A stretch of DNA of 64,000 bases from Theropithecus gelada (GCF_003255815.1 NC_037669.1:126796765-126860764); one strand, 5' to 3'; counted from the stretch's first letter, positions 25,172-36,165 are shown. The notes: generated from the letters alone by a model not told the origin. Translations and numbers: made by a program.

Positions 25172-26207
25172 CTTTGTGGTTTTATCTGCCTTTGGTCTTT
25201 GATGATGGTGACGTATTGATGGGGTTTGTGTGTGTGTGTGTCCTTTCTGTTTGTTAATTTTCCTTCTAACAATCAGGACCCTCAGCTGTAGGTCTGTTGG
25301 AGTTTGCTTGAGGTCCACTTCAGACCCTGTTTGCCTGGGTATCAGCAGCAGAGACTGCAGAAGTTAGAATATTGCTGAACAGTGAGTGTTGCTGTCTGAT
25401 TCTTGCTCTGGAAGCTTCAGAGGTGTACCCAGCTGTGTGAGGTGTGAGGTGTCAGTCTGCATCTAGTGGGGGATGTCTCCCAGTTAGGCTTCTCAGGCTT
25501 CAGGTACCCACTTGAGCAGGCAGTCTGTCCGTTCTCAGATCTCAACCTCCGTGCTGGGAGAACCACTGCTCTCTCTTCAAAGCTGTCAGACAGGGACATT
25601 TACATCTGCAGAGGTTTCTGCTGCTTTTTGTTTAGCTATGCCCTGTCCCCAGAGGTGGAGTCTACAGAGGCAGGTAGGCCTCATTGAGCTGCGGTGGGCT
25701 CCACCCAGTTCGAGATTCCCAGTGACTTTGTTTACCTACTTAAGCCTCAGCAATGGTGGGCACCCCTCTCCTAGCCTCACTGCCACCTTGCAGTTAGATC
25801 TCATACTGTTGTGCTAGCAATGAGGGAGGCTCTGTGGACATAGGACCCTCTGGGCCAGGCATAGGATATAATCTTCTGGTGTGCTGTTTGCTAAGACCCT
25901 TGGTAAAGTGCAGCATTAGGATGGGAGTTACTCTATTTTCCAGGTGTTCTATGTCTCAGTTTCCCTTGGCTAGGAAAAGGAATTCCCTTCCCCCTTGCAC
26001 TTCCCACATGAGGTGATGCTTCGCCCTGCTTCAGCTCTCGCTGGTTGGGCTGCACCCACTGACCAGCACCGACAGTCTGACACGCCCCAGTGCGATGAAC
26101 CCCGTACCTCAGTTGAAAATGCAGACATCACCCGTCTTCTGTGTCGCTCACGCTGGGAGCTGGAGGCTGGAACTCTTCCTATTTAGCCATCTTGGGCACC
26201 CACCCCA
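25172..26207 (-). promoter_or_regulatory. L1 5'UTR (decayed promoter region)
   Basis: About 1.04 kb, the same length and order as the 5'UTR at 4309-5340. A (GT)n expansion lies at about 25227-25241. The ORF0-like ATG at 25820-25822 is followed by TAG at 25841-25843, so that antisense frame is closed. Promoter activity cannot be judged. Confidence 0.75.
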
Positions 26208-26220
26208 GGAAGATTTTAAT

Positions 26221-27614
26221 AATAGCACAAATCTTCTCCTTTAAATCCCATTGACAAAAACTAAGTATCTTGTCCATCTCTAGTGGCAAAAGACAATGAG
26301 TATAGTTCATTTTAACCTTTATCTAAACATGGGTTTGACAGTTGTCATTTGCCATACTCTGTGTGAGGCAGAAAATATTATTTCTTAGTCTATACAGCAA
26401 CCAAACAAGGGATTTATTTTTATCCTTATTTTATGAATGCTGTCACATTGTCACCATAAATCACTGAAAGACATGAATATTTTGTAATGTTGGCATCTAA
26501 AACTAACTCTACTATATCTACCTACAAATCATGTTCTCAAACTTTGCCAAATTTTAAGTTATTTTTTCAGTTTAAAACATATGATCACTACTTGTGTCTA
26601 TTAGGTACATTGTATGCTACAGACTGGAGGTGACACTCCTTTATGGCTCTTACAAATGCCATGAAAATTTACTTCTAGTTAGTTATAGTGTTTGAATTAG
26701 AATATGCCTTGTGGTGGGGAGAGTGGGTGTGGAGAACAAAGAAAAGAGAGAAGGAGGGAAAGAGGGAAGGAAAGATTCAGTTGGAAATGAAAAAATTCTT
26801 ATGATTCAATTAGAATTTTATCTAATTTTGCTTATGGTGAGCCTTGAATAAAGGTATTATTCAAGGAAATAAAGGTATTATTAAAGGAAAGCCATTAAAA
26901 GCAATTTGAATTCCCTTAATAAATATTTTGAAAGTACAAAAGTAGTACTGAGCATATATAATAGATATAATATTCAGAATTTAGTAATTACAAGATGATT
27001 TGTCCTTTGAATCTAAGTTCAATTTTGTTCTAGCTTTCATTCATTAAAAAACCTCTTATTTTTATAATATTAAAAAATTATAATTATCACTAATACATTG
27101 ATAAACCAATTTTTGAAGTAACCCTAGTTTAAAAGAAATGTCTTAATGTCTTAATGTAATATATTTAAATTTCCAAGAAAAGAAAATCAGAACTCATTTT
27201 TTAATTGCTAAAGGAAAATACTAGCCATTACCTAGATATCAGTTAATAAAAAATATATATATATATAGTGTTATATTAATGTAATGTATTATTAATTTAT
27301 ATGTAGGGAAACAGGTCTATTGTTTACTATCTTTTACTAAATTGTCTAAAGTACAATTTATATCTAAATATAAACACTACTGTTTCTAGGTATATAGAAC
27401 AATGCTGCAAGTCTTATACTTCAACAACTGTTGCTCTACACAAACTTGAGAACAACATGTTTTGATGAGAAAGTGGTGGAATCTATAACCACCTCTGAAT
27501 TTTAGTTTCCACTCTTTCATCTGTTAACCTCATGGTGCAGATCAGACAAGTCTACATTTCCAATTGGAATCTTTATCTTTATTTTATAAAACTATTAACA
27601 ATAAAACTCACTCA
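26221..27614. other. AT-rich DNA with a polypurine tract
   Basis: No gene recognised. About 26705-26778 is almost wholly purine on the plus strand (GGTGGGGAGAGTGG..., AGAGAGAAGGAGGGAAAGAG). A direct repeat of about 21 bases (AATAAAGGTATTATTNAAGG) occurs twice in tandem at about 26848-26890. Confidence 0.5.
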
Positions 27615-28040
27615 ATGCCTTAGTCAGTTTGGGCTGTTATAACAAATTACGATAGACTGAGTGGTTTATAAACAACAGAGACTTATTAGGTTGTTTATAA
27701 ACAACAGAAGCTTATTACATTGGCCATTAAAATGGCAAAACCACAATTACTTTTTCACTAACCTAATATTTACCATGGTTCTGGAGGCTGAAAATTCAAG
27801 ACCAGGGTGCCAGCATGGTCAATTCTGGTAAGATTTTTCTTCCATCTTAGAGACTACTATCTTCATTTGGCACCCTCACATGGCAGAAAGAGAATAAGAG
27901 AGTTTTTTGTGGTCCTTCTTATAATGGCACTAATTTCACTTATGAAGGCTTCACCTTTATTACCTAATTACCTCTTAAAAGTCCCACTTTCTAATATCAT
28001 CACAATGAGGATTAACGTTTGTGAGGAAACAAAAACATTT
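27615..28040 (-). mobile_element. MLT1-like LTR interrupted by MADE1
   Basis: Reverse-complement MLT1-type sequence: CTTAGTCAGTTTGGGCTGTTATAACAAATTACGATAG, ..., CATGGTTCTGGAGGCTG, TGCCAGCATGGTC, CACATGGCAGAAAGAG, CCTAATTACCTC and AATATCATCACA. It is contiguous apart from the MADE1 unit at 27686-27766. Confidence 0.7.
27686..27766. mobile_element. MADE1 (mariner-derived MITE), altered left arm
   Basis: Begins TTAGGTTG and ends CACTAACCTAA, flanked by TA on both sides, as expected for the roughly 80-bp MADE1 palindrome. The right arm and centre (TTAAAATGGCAAAACCACAATTACTTTTTCACTAACCTAA region) match. Bases 27694-27719 are not MADE1 but a near copy of the adjacent LTR sequence at 27665-27688 (TTTATAAACAACAGA..CTTATTA). 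Confidence 0.78.
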
Positions 28041-31000
28041 AGTTGGTTGCACCCAGTAAGCTATCATGAGAATACAAGATAGGTGAAAACAATTACTATA
28101 TCCCTCACACTCAAATAATATTGATTTTCTTTCTTTCCATCGTATCACATGATCCGAAGACACTGATATCTCTAAATACCTACAATTCCTTCATTCCTTT
28201 TGTTATCAGTAAAGAAGAAAAAGGAAACATATTTTCTGATTACAGATTTTGTGGCTAGCATTGTACACAGATTTAAACATTGTATGTCTAAGCCACTCCA
28301 CAAACCTAAAAGACTTTTGTTTATTCCTACACATTAACTGATATCTAAACACTTAATGAATTCTCCAATTTAGCCAAAAAGTGATCAAAGCAGGGTTCAT
28401 TTCAACCATTTGATTTCAACTCTAATTTCTGCAATTTGCATTGCTTTATTATCCAAGGAGTAGATCTAGTGATTTCTAAAAAAATGGAAGAAAATACAAG
28501 TGTATAGTTACACTGGAGTAATGAGAAAAAATATTCATACATATAGCATAATTTGAGGGAGGGGGAGGATATCAATAAACAGATAAAATCTAGGCATTTT
28601 TCTCTCAGAAATGTCATATTTTATGTATTTGAAATAATCTAGGAATATTAAAATTGATGTGGAAATTGTATACCTTGTTAATTGTTTCCTTAAAGAGATA
28701 CAAGATCAACAGAGTAAGAAGTTCTTCATATCAAAATAAGATAAAATGCTCCCAAACTTGTATGTCTTTTGCTGGAATTTAGCTTGATGTTATCATTAAA
28801 ATTCAACAGTTATTTCACCCTCAGAACATTAGTAAATGGACTGATTACTTTGATAATAGTGATAGCTGTTAGGCACTTCCCTGATAAACCTCTTAAATTT
28901 GGAGGACTTTGAAGCAAGCTTACTAGAAAGATATTGCACTGTTCCTTTATCTGCAACAAAATTTCTCCCACAATTTAAAAAATAACTCCACTAGGATTTA
29001 AATTTATTATTGTTCAAAGGATTTTCAAAGGAAAGGAAGGTGCTGCTAAATACGTTTAAGGAAGTTTTGATGTTTTCAACCATTTTGAAACCATTTTGAC
29101 TTAGTAACATATAAATAATTATTTGTACAGAATTTTTTACACAAATACAAATAGTTGCTTTTCATTTCTAGTTATAAATATAACATTAATACATGAGAGG
29201 AAAATGGAAATATAGAAATTATATTATATGCAATTAAAAAATATGTTATATGCCTAAACACAAAAGCTAAAACTATTAAAGTTTGGGGGGGAAAAAAAAA
29301 GAAAAGAAAACATAATTGTGACCATGAGTTAGGCAAAGCATTTTTAGGACAGGATAAAAAAATAAAAACCATAAAAGACTAAATAAATAAATAAATAAAA
29401 AGATTTAGACATCATCAAAATTTAAAATTCTGCACTTCAAATATATCATGAAGAAAATAAAAGAGGAAATAGACTCAGAAAATTTCACAGTAAAAATATC
29501 GGAATAAAAAGGACAACATTTTAAAAATATAAGATCATAGAAAACAATTACTGTTATGTTTACTCTTAGAAGCAACACACTAGTGATGACGGAAAATTAT
29601 GTTACCTTAGTGGAATATTTTATAACCCTATCTTGCACTGACATTTAAAGATAACTAATGAAATAATGCCATATTATTAACAATGCAAAATAGTACAAAT
29701 TCAACTGGAGTTCCATCTGAAAAAAATGTGAACTACAAAGTATATATCTGAAAGCCCTTAAATTTTTAGGTATTAACACTTGAAATAATTTATTCAAACA
29801 TTTGAGTTACGTCTTACTTTTTATGATTATACACTTTTTAGGAAAGAAAAGAATGAAGGAAGCACAATAAAAAACAGAAAAATAGTTTTCATTAATTTTC
29901 CAATGAGTTCTCAGTGCCTGCAGTTGGTAGTTAATTGAAAGGTTTCCAGTGGTGTCAAAGGAAATAACATAAGTTGCTTTAACAAAAAGTTGTAAATGAA
30001 GTCCACCTTTTTAATTAGTACCCTGAATGTTGACCATTCTAAGCACTAATTTGTTACTGGCCTTTTTAACCTCAGCTATGAACAATGTGCTATAACGAAA
30101 TTTAATTTGACTCCTACATTATTTTTTTGAAAAAGATTGTTAATACTAAGCCTATGAAATTATTTTTTAAATGTGGACAAGTTCAATTAAGACCCACAAA
30201 AGGAAGTGAGGGTGTCATCTGGAGGAGACCTTCTGGCCACGCATACTTGTATCTTAATGAATTAATCATTGTCCAGACTGACATTTGGCTTGCAGGACAA
30301 GAAACTCAGTCTCATCACCATCCCAAAGCTGTTTCAGCTGGGTAATATTAATTTATGTCAGTCAAGCTAAGAAAGATTTAGAATAAAATTTAAAGAATAT
30401 GATATGAGGTATTACTCCCAGGATATTAGATAGGTGAGACAATCAGACTAACTCATACTTAATTTTGAAATAAGTTACCCAGTAGAACAAGTAATTAGAG
30501 GCTGAGTTTATGCTCAGATAAAAGAGACACATAGTTTAACAAATCAAAGTAAGAATCCAACAGGCTCTAAAAGTTGTAGATAATATAGCAAAGTTTGCCA
30601 GATTCTTACATGGGATGTCAGGGAACTGCTTCGGGACAGTGACTTAGTTCGCATTGCCTTCCTTTGTGCCTGTGATACTTCAAAATGTGTGTGAAATTTA
30701 TCTCTTATTCTAAATGATTTAGATTTTTTTTCTGATTAGGTTGATATGTTAAACTATTTTGTGTTTATGCTCTATGGGTACTGGAGTTGTCCTGTTAGAG
30801 AGTGTCTTATAGTCAATCTTGATATTCCACAAAAAGTATTGTGCCTATAAGTGCAAGTTTATTTTCTTCTCTGAGAAAAGGATTTCATAGTTTTGTTAAA
30901 TTGGCATCACATCCAAAAATTTGTAATCCGCTGATTTAAAGCAAATTGGGCATCTTTCTCTTTCATTCGCAATTTTGATTTCATAGGACAATCTTGTTTA

Positions 31001-31105
31001 CCTTATTTCCTGGAACTGAAGAGGCATATGACTTTTGCCCCTTGAATGAACTAGAAGTTTAATAATCACAAAAGCAAAGTTATGTACAGTTTTTGAAAGC
31101 ATGTG
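28041..31105. other. AT-rich single-copy-looking DNA
   Basis: About 3 kb without a recognised transposon or gene. It includes a short (AAAT)n run at about 29379-29399. The part from about 29900 to 30350 is less AT-biased, rich in TAAT motifs, and carries a 72-codon open frame (30127-30345) with no recognisable domain. Bases 30430-30499 are duplicated at 32213-32283. Confidence 0.5.
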
Positions 31106-31359
31106 TATTAATTTTCTATTGCTGCATAATGCATTAACATAAACTTTTTAGCTTAGTAAACATTTATTTATTATCTCACAGGTCTATAGGTCAGATGTTC
31201 AGGTGGGTTTGGCTGGTTTGTCTGGACAATATCTCACAATACCTAACCTAGAAATAGGCACTTGTCTGGAAACTGAAAGAATCCACTTTAAGCTAAGTCA
31301 TATGGTTAGCAAAATCTAATTTTGACAGCTGTACAGGAGGTAAAATTTTATCTCTATTC

Positions 31360-31682
31360 TTTTAGATTTTGGGCTAGGCTTGAGAATTAAGTGGACATAA
31401 AACAGATTAACAGGAGAAAAATGTACACATTTATATAAGTTTTATGTGACATAGGAGCCCTGATAAAGAAATGAGGACCCAAAGAAGTAGCAAAACCTAA
31501 ATGTTTTTATATTAGGCTAAACAAAGACAGGCAATTGTAGAAAATTAAATGGTGTGGGGAGATAAAAAGACAAACAAGAATTATCTTTACATGATCTGCT
31601 TGTGCAGAATTCTCTTGGTTATGACTCTTAGTTATGTTTCTTTTCTCCTAGTATAGGCAAGGAGGGCATCTTCACTGGGAGT
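31360..31682. repeat. Repeat family X, copy 2
   Basis: CAGATTAACAGGAGAAAAATGTACACATTTATATAAG...GACATAGGAGCCCTGATAAAGAAATGAGGACCCAAAGAAGTAGC matches copies at 11227-11640 and 46095-46424 in the same order. Confidence 0.6.
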
Positions 31683-31683
31683 T

Positions 31684-31990
31684 TTTTTTTTTTTTCTGGT
31701 TCTTTTTTTGTTTTTTTATTTCTCTATTTTATTATTATTATTATTATGCTTTAAGTTCTGGGATGCATGTGCACAACGTGCAGGTATTTTACATATGTAT
31801 ACATGTGTCATGTTGGTGTGCTGCACCCATCAACTCATCAGCACCCATCAACTCGTCATTTACATCAGGTATAACTCCCAATGCCAACCCATAATAGGCT
31901 CCAATGTGTGATGTTTCCCTTCCTGTGTCCAAGTGATCTCATTGTTCAGTTCTCACTTATGAGCGAGAACATGCGGCGTTTGGTTTTCTG
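31684..31990 (-). mobile_element. L1 3' end, strongly 5' truncated
   Basis: A T-rich tail at about 31682-31740, then the L1 3' terminus (TTATGCTTTAAGTTCTGG) read on the minus strand, up to GTTTGGTTTTCTG at about 31990. The segment CATCAACTCATCAGCACCCATCAACTCGTCATT contains a small internal duplication that is also present in the L1 at 53.7 kb, consistent with a related monkey L1 lineage. Confidence 0.9.
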
Positions 31991-32056
31991 ACAGAATCTT
32001 GCTCTGTCGCCCAGGCTGGAATGCAATGGCATGATATCTATAGCTCAAAGTAATCT
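31990..32056 (-). mobile_element. Alu 3' fragment abutting L1
   Basis: GACAGAATCTTGCTCTGTCGCCCAGGCTGGAATGCAATGGCATGATAT is an antisense Alu 3' part. It joins the L1 fragment directly with no intervening A/T run, then stops near 32056. Confidence 0.8.
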
Positions 32057-32212
32057 ATATTACAGAGTGGTATATTCTGCCACCCTTCACAGTGGTGAGT
32101 CTGGAATCTCTGTAGCCTTGCTGGCTGTCAGGTACAGGCCACTCACTGTTCCTAGAGGCCACAGCATTCTTCTCATGTGGCCTCCTCCATCTTCAAATCA
32201 GGAATTGGCTTA

Positions 32213-32283
32213 GACAGATGAGACAATCTAACTAACTCATACTTAATTTTTAAATAAGCTACACAGTAAAACAAATGATCAGA
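32213..32283. repeat. Segment duplicated from (or to) 30430-30499
   Basis: ACAGATGAGACAATCTAACTAACTCATACTTAATTTTTAAATAAG... matches 30430-30499 at about 80% by eye, same orientation, 1.8 kb apart. Confidence 0.65.
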
Positions 32284-32423
32284 TGATATACAGAAATTGT
32301 ATATTAAGTCTTTACCACAATTTGGCATTTCTCAGAGTTCCCTGTTTGCCATCAGTTGGAGAAGGCTCTCTATTTTTAAAATGATTCATGTAATTAAATC
32401 AGTTCCTCATACATTATGTCCTC

Positions 32424-32424
<1 letters not shown>

Positions 32425-32459
<35 letters not shown>

Positions 32460-32738
32460 ACAAGGTCTCACATTGTCACTCAGGCTGGAATGCAGTGCCA
32501 CAATCACAGCTCACTGCAGCCTCGACCTCCTGGGCAAAAGTGGTCCTCCTGCCTCCACCTCCCAAGTAGCTAGGACGACAAGCGTGCACCACTATGCCCA
32601 GCTAAGTTTTTTAGTTTTTCCAGAGAGAGGTCTCACTATGCTGTACAGGCTTGTCTCAAACTCCTGAGCAGAAATGATCCTCCTGCCTTAACCTCCCAAA
32701 TTGTTGGGATTACAGACCTGAGCCACTGTGCCCATCCT
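32425..32738 (-). mobile_element. Alu (minus) with (TG)n in place of its tail
   Basis: (TG)n at 32425-32456 followed by GAGACAAGGTCTCACATTGTC... through the two Alu arms to TGAGCCACTGTGCCCATCC. Diverged, J-like. The tail has evolved into a TG repeat. Confidence 0.92.
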
Positions 32739-32864
32739 AAGGTCAATTTCTTATTTGTAGGATCTGAGGACAAAGTCAGGACATTGTTGGGGTGCCATTC
32801 TAAAATTTTGCCTACCACAGTTGAAAAACCAATCATTTACTAATTTAAAAATATCTAAGATTCT

Positions 32865-33186
32865 GGCCAGGTGCGGTGGCTCACGCCTGTAATCCCAGTA
32901 CTTTGGGAGGCCGAGGAGGGCGGATCACGAGGTCAGGAGATAGAGACCATCCTGGCCAACATGGTGAAACCCCGTTTCTGCTAAAAATACAAAAATTGGC
33001 CGGGTGTGGTAGCGGGCACCTGTACTTGGGTGACTGAGGCAGGAGAATCGCTTGAACCTGGGAGGGGGAGTTGGCAGTGAGCCCAGGTCGCTCCACTGCA
33101 CTCCAGCCTGGCAATAGAGCTAGACTCCGTCAAAAACAAACAAACAAACAAACAACAACAACAAAAAAACAGCAACAACAAAAATA
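32865..33186 (+). mobile_element. Alu (S-like), plus, with (CAAA)n tail
   Basis: GGCCAGGTGCGGTGGCTCACGCC through TGGCCGGGTGTGGTAGCGGGC to CTCCAGCCTGGCAATAGAGC, then an A-rich tail that has become (CAAA)n/(CAACAA)n. Confidence 0.94.
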
Positions 33187-33190
33187 CATG

Positions 33191-33319
33191 TATATATTTT
33201 TAGGCTCATATTCCCAAGGTACTTATGTAAACTGGCTCAAACATAATATTTTCTGTGGAATTTTTCACTATTTTAACATACATAATATCACCAGCTATTA
33301 TCAAATATACTTAAATAAC
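33191..33319. repeat. Local duplicate A1 (with A2 at 34062-34192)
   Basis: TTAGGCTCATATTCCCAAGGTACTTATGTAAACTGG... to AATATACTTAAATAAC. It matches A2 with about ten differences in 130 bases, in direct orientation and 870 bases apart. Confidence 0.85.
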
Positions 33320-33327
33320 TTAAATAA

Positions 33328-33344
33328 CTCTATCTATCTATCTG

Positions 33345-33392
<48 letters not shown>

Positions 33393-33393
33393 G
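33328..33393. repeat. (TCTA)n microsatellite
   Basis: About 16 tetranucleotide units with one TCTG variant. Confidence 0.96.
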
Positions 33394-34061
33394 ATGATTC
33401 TATACCAGAAAACTCAATATCAAATTTTATAAAGCTTTTCTTTAAAGAAAATTAAAAAGCCAAGAAACTTTGTGACTGTATAAAATTAAAATCAAGTGAT
33501 ATTCATTTGATTGTTAAAGTTAAAGTCTATTACTATTTATTCTACATTTGTAAGCTTAAGGTGACATAGAGAGAAAGACATAAAAACTCTTCTGGTATAG
33601 TAGGTAAATTCTGTAGTAATTAAGATTTCCAGGTTTGTATTATCATAGATTTGTATTGTATGCCTGATAGGTAATATTCATCCCTCAAATATATTTTAAA
33701 AAGTAAAATTTAGAATAATTCATTTTAGTGACAATAGACTTTATAGTGGAGAATTGAAGTGGTGAAAAGTATTATTAAAAAGACATTTCTTTATATGAGC
33801 TGATTATCTTGTGAATATATCACACTGAAAAAATATAATGAGAAAAATCAAGCCACTCATGCTTAAAATTATAATTTTCTAGGAATTTTAAAAAATATAA
33901 GCTCAACTGTAAGGCAGGAAATAATTATGTTTGAGTAACATCAATTTTCAGAATTTATTTTTATATCTATGTGAAGATTACACTACTAATACTCTTGGAT
34001 CATTTGAGAAATCTCTGCTGGATATCATCTTTTACTTTTCTTACATTAATTGTAAGGCAAA
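33394..34061. other. Unassigned AT-rich DNA between duplicates
   Basis: No recognised element. It separates the two A copies. Confidence 0.45.
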
Positions 34062-34192
34062 TATATATATTTTAGGTTCATATTCCCAAGGTACTTATGT
34101 GAACTGGCTCAAAAATAATATTTTATGTGGAATTTTTTCACTATTTTAGCATACATCATATTACCAGTTATTATCAAATATACTTAAATAAC
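34062..34192. repeat. Local duplicate A2
   Basis: Second copy of the 33191-33319 segment, followed directly by duplicate B1. Confidence 0.85.
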
Positions 34193-34206
34193 GTGAAATC
34201 TTTGAG

Positions 34207-34281
34207 TATAATTATTACTGTGGCATAGGACTCTGAGGCTTTATCATGTTCTTAAGTACTACCTTTAAAAGGTAATCATTT
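34207..34281. repeat. Local duplicate B1 (with B2 at 34787-34865)
   Basis: TATAATTATTACTGTGGCATAGGACTCTGAGG...TAAGTACTACCTTTAAAAGGTAATCATT, repeated at 34787-34865 with small differences. Confidence 0.85.
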
Positions 34282-34283
34282 AA

Positions 34284-34771
34284 TTTAATTTTTGAGGAAC
34301 TGCCTGTTTTCCATGGAGGCTGCAATATTCCCGTTCCCACTAGCAATACACAAGGTTTTCAATTCCCTACATCTTTGCTAACACTTATTATACTCTCTCT
34401 TTTTAAATAACCACTGTTGTAGGTATAAGGTAATATTATAATATTGATCTGTGTATCCCTAATAACTAATATGTTGGGCATCTTTTTATTTGCTTATTGG
34501 CCATTTGTATATCTTCTTTGGAGAAATGTTTATTCAAGTTATTTGCCCATCTTTTTAAACTGAGTTGTTTGTAGTTTAGTTGAAGGAGTTCTTTATACGT
34601 CCTGGATATCAATCCTTCATCAGATATATGCTAAATATATTCTGCCATTCTCTAGGGTAGTTTTTTACTGTATTGATAACATCCTTTGATGCACATAAAT
34701 TTTAAAATTTAAATCCAATTTATTATTTTTGCTTTTCTGTGTGTTTTTGGTGTCACATCCAAGAAAACATT
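34284..34771 (-). mobile_element. L1M ORF2 3' segment, duplicate C1
   Basis: About 488 bases of old L1 ORF2 C-terminal region on the minus strand (TTTGAGGAACTGCC..., GCTTATTGGCCATTTGTATATC, TTTGGAGAAATGTTTATTCAAG, TTTTGGTGTCACATCCAAG). It is repeated at 35481-35969 with over 90% identity by eye. Here it is joined to B1 without the intervening L1 3' end. Confidence 0.88.
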
Positions 34772-34786
34772 ATGCTAAGTAAATGA

Positions 34787-34865
34787 TATAATTATTATCG
34801 TGGCATAGGACTCTGAGACTTGCTTCATCATGTTGTTAAGTACTACCTTTGAAAAGTAATCATTT
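34787..34865. repeat. Local duplicate B2
   Basis: Second copy of B1, located between C1 and the L1M 3' end. Confidence 0.85.
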
Positions 34866-36165
34866 GCCTCATAAAATCTATACATCGTCATCACATGCTA
34901 AATATAAACTCTTATTAGTTTTCACTGGGGTATAGTATAAGTAATATAACATTGTTATTTTAAATATTTTAAGTGTGTAATTCACTGTTACTAAGAACAG
35001 TCACAATGCTAAGTAACCATAACCACTATCAATTTCCAAAACCGTCTTATCATCTGACACAGAAACTCCGTAAACCATTAGGCAGTGACACTCTGTGCTT
35101 TCCTCTTCCCAGCCCTGGTAAGCTATATTTTGTTTTCTGTGTCTTTGAATTTGCCTATTCTAGATACCTCAGATAAATAGAGTCATACAATATTTGTCAT
35201 TTTGTGACTCCCTTGTTTTAATTAACATAATGTTTCAAGGTTTATTTACATTGTAGCATGTATCAGAAATGTATTTCTGTTATTGTGGGTAATATTCCAA
35301 TGTATGTACATAGCACATCTATTTATCCATTCATCTATTGATGAACATTTGGATTATTTCCACCTTTGGCTATTGTGAATAATGCTTCTACGGACATTGA
35401 TATACAAGTATGATTTTGAGTCCCTGTGTTCAATTATTTTATATATATACCTATGAGTAGAATTGATGGTTCATTTAAATTAATTTTTGAGGAACTGCTG
35501 AACTACTTTCCACAGAGGCTGCAATATTTCACATTCCCACTAGCAATACATGAGGTTTTCAATTCCCTACATCTTTGCTAACACTTATTATATTCTTTTT
35601 TTAAATAACCACTGTTGTAGGTATAAAGTAATATTATAATATTCATCTGTGTATCCCTAATAACTAATATGTTGGACATCTTTCTCTGCGCTTATTGGCC
35701 ATTTGTATATCTTCTTTGGAGAAATGTTTATTCAAGTTCTTTACCCATCTTTTTAAATTGGATTGTTTATTATTTAGTTGAAGGAGTTCTTTATACATCC
35801 TGGATGTCAATCCCTCATCAGGTACATGCAAAATATATTCTGCTATTCTCTTGGATAGTTTTTTACTGTATTGATAACATCCTTTGATGCACATAAATTT
35901 TTAAATTTAAATCCAGTTTATTATTTCTGCCTTTCTGTGTGTTTTTGGTGTCACATCCAAGAAAACATTGCCAAAAACAATGCAGTGAAGCTTTTCCCCA
36001 TATTTTCTTCTAAGAGTTTTATAATGTTAGCTCTTAAGTTTAGGACTATTGTTCTCTTTAGTTGCTACTTTTATAGGTACAATGTAAGGGTACAACTTCA
36101 TTCTTTTGCATGTGGATATCTAGTTTGCCCAGCATTATTTGTCGAAGAGGTTTTAATGTAGCAAC
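34866..36165 (-). mobile_element. L1M (old LINE-1) 3' half
   Basis: 3'UTR-type sequence (GGGGTATAGTATAAGTAATATAAC, CCAACCC-like CCCAGCCCTGG, TAAATAGAGTCATACAATATTTGTC) followed by the ORF2 C-terminal region (ATCTATTGATGAACATTTGG, GGCTATTGTGAATAATGC, then the C2 segment 35481-35969) to GTACAACTTCATTCTTTTGCATGTGG and TTTGTCGAAG. Decayed, no usable frame. It is an L1MA/MB-like age class by appearance. Confidence 0.85.

Larger units (their letters stand above)
19974..26220 (-). mobile_element. Full-length L1 with 13-bp TSD
   Basis: A minus-strand L1 bounded by GGAAGATTTTAAT at 19974-19986 and 26208-26220. The 3' tail appears as (TTTA)n at about 19987-20015. The body then runs from the 3' terminus (TTATACTTTAAGTTCTGG) to the 5' terminus at about 26207, where AAGATGGCTAAATAGGAAGAG (minus strand) marks the 5'UTR start. 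Read on the minus strand the target is ATT/AAAATC, a good L1 endonuclease site (TT/AAAA). Length is about 6.2 kb, so it is not 5' truncated. Frames are more decayed than in the first L1. Confidence 0.97.
31106..32820 (-). mobile_element. LTR-like repeat fragmented by later insertions (tentative)
   Basis: Pieces in order resemble one old LTR-like family: TTAATTTTCTATTGCTGCATAATG and TTTATTATCTCACAG (31106-31210), GGCCTCCTCCATCTTCAAATC (about 32060-32212), GAAGGCTCTCTATTTTTAAAATGATTCATGTAATTA (32356-32400) and TTGGGGTGCCATTCTAAAATTTTGCCTACCAC (about 32760-32820). Between them sit family X copy 2, an L1/Alu piece, a duplicated 70-bp segment and an Alu. The reconstruction rests on order and orientation, not on a consensus alignment. 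Confidence 0.45.

Noticed and set aside
33328..33393. CRISPR-like or protein-binding array
   Set aside because: A pure tetranucleotide microsatellite; no spacers, and the genome is eukaryotic.
33071..33397. 108-codon frame ending in a repeated YLSI run
   Set aside because: Alu tail plus the (TCTA)n microsatellite.
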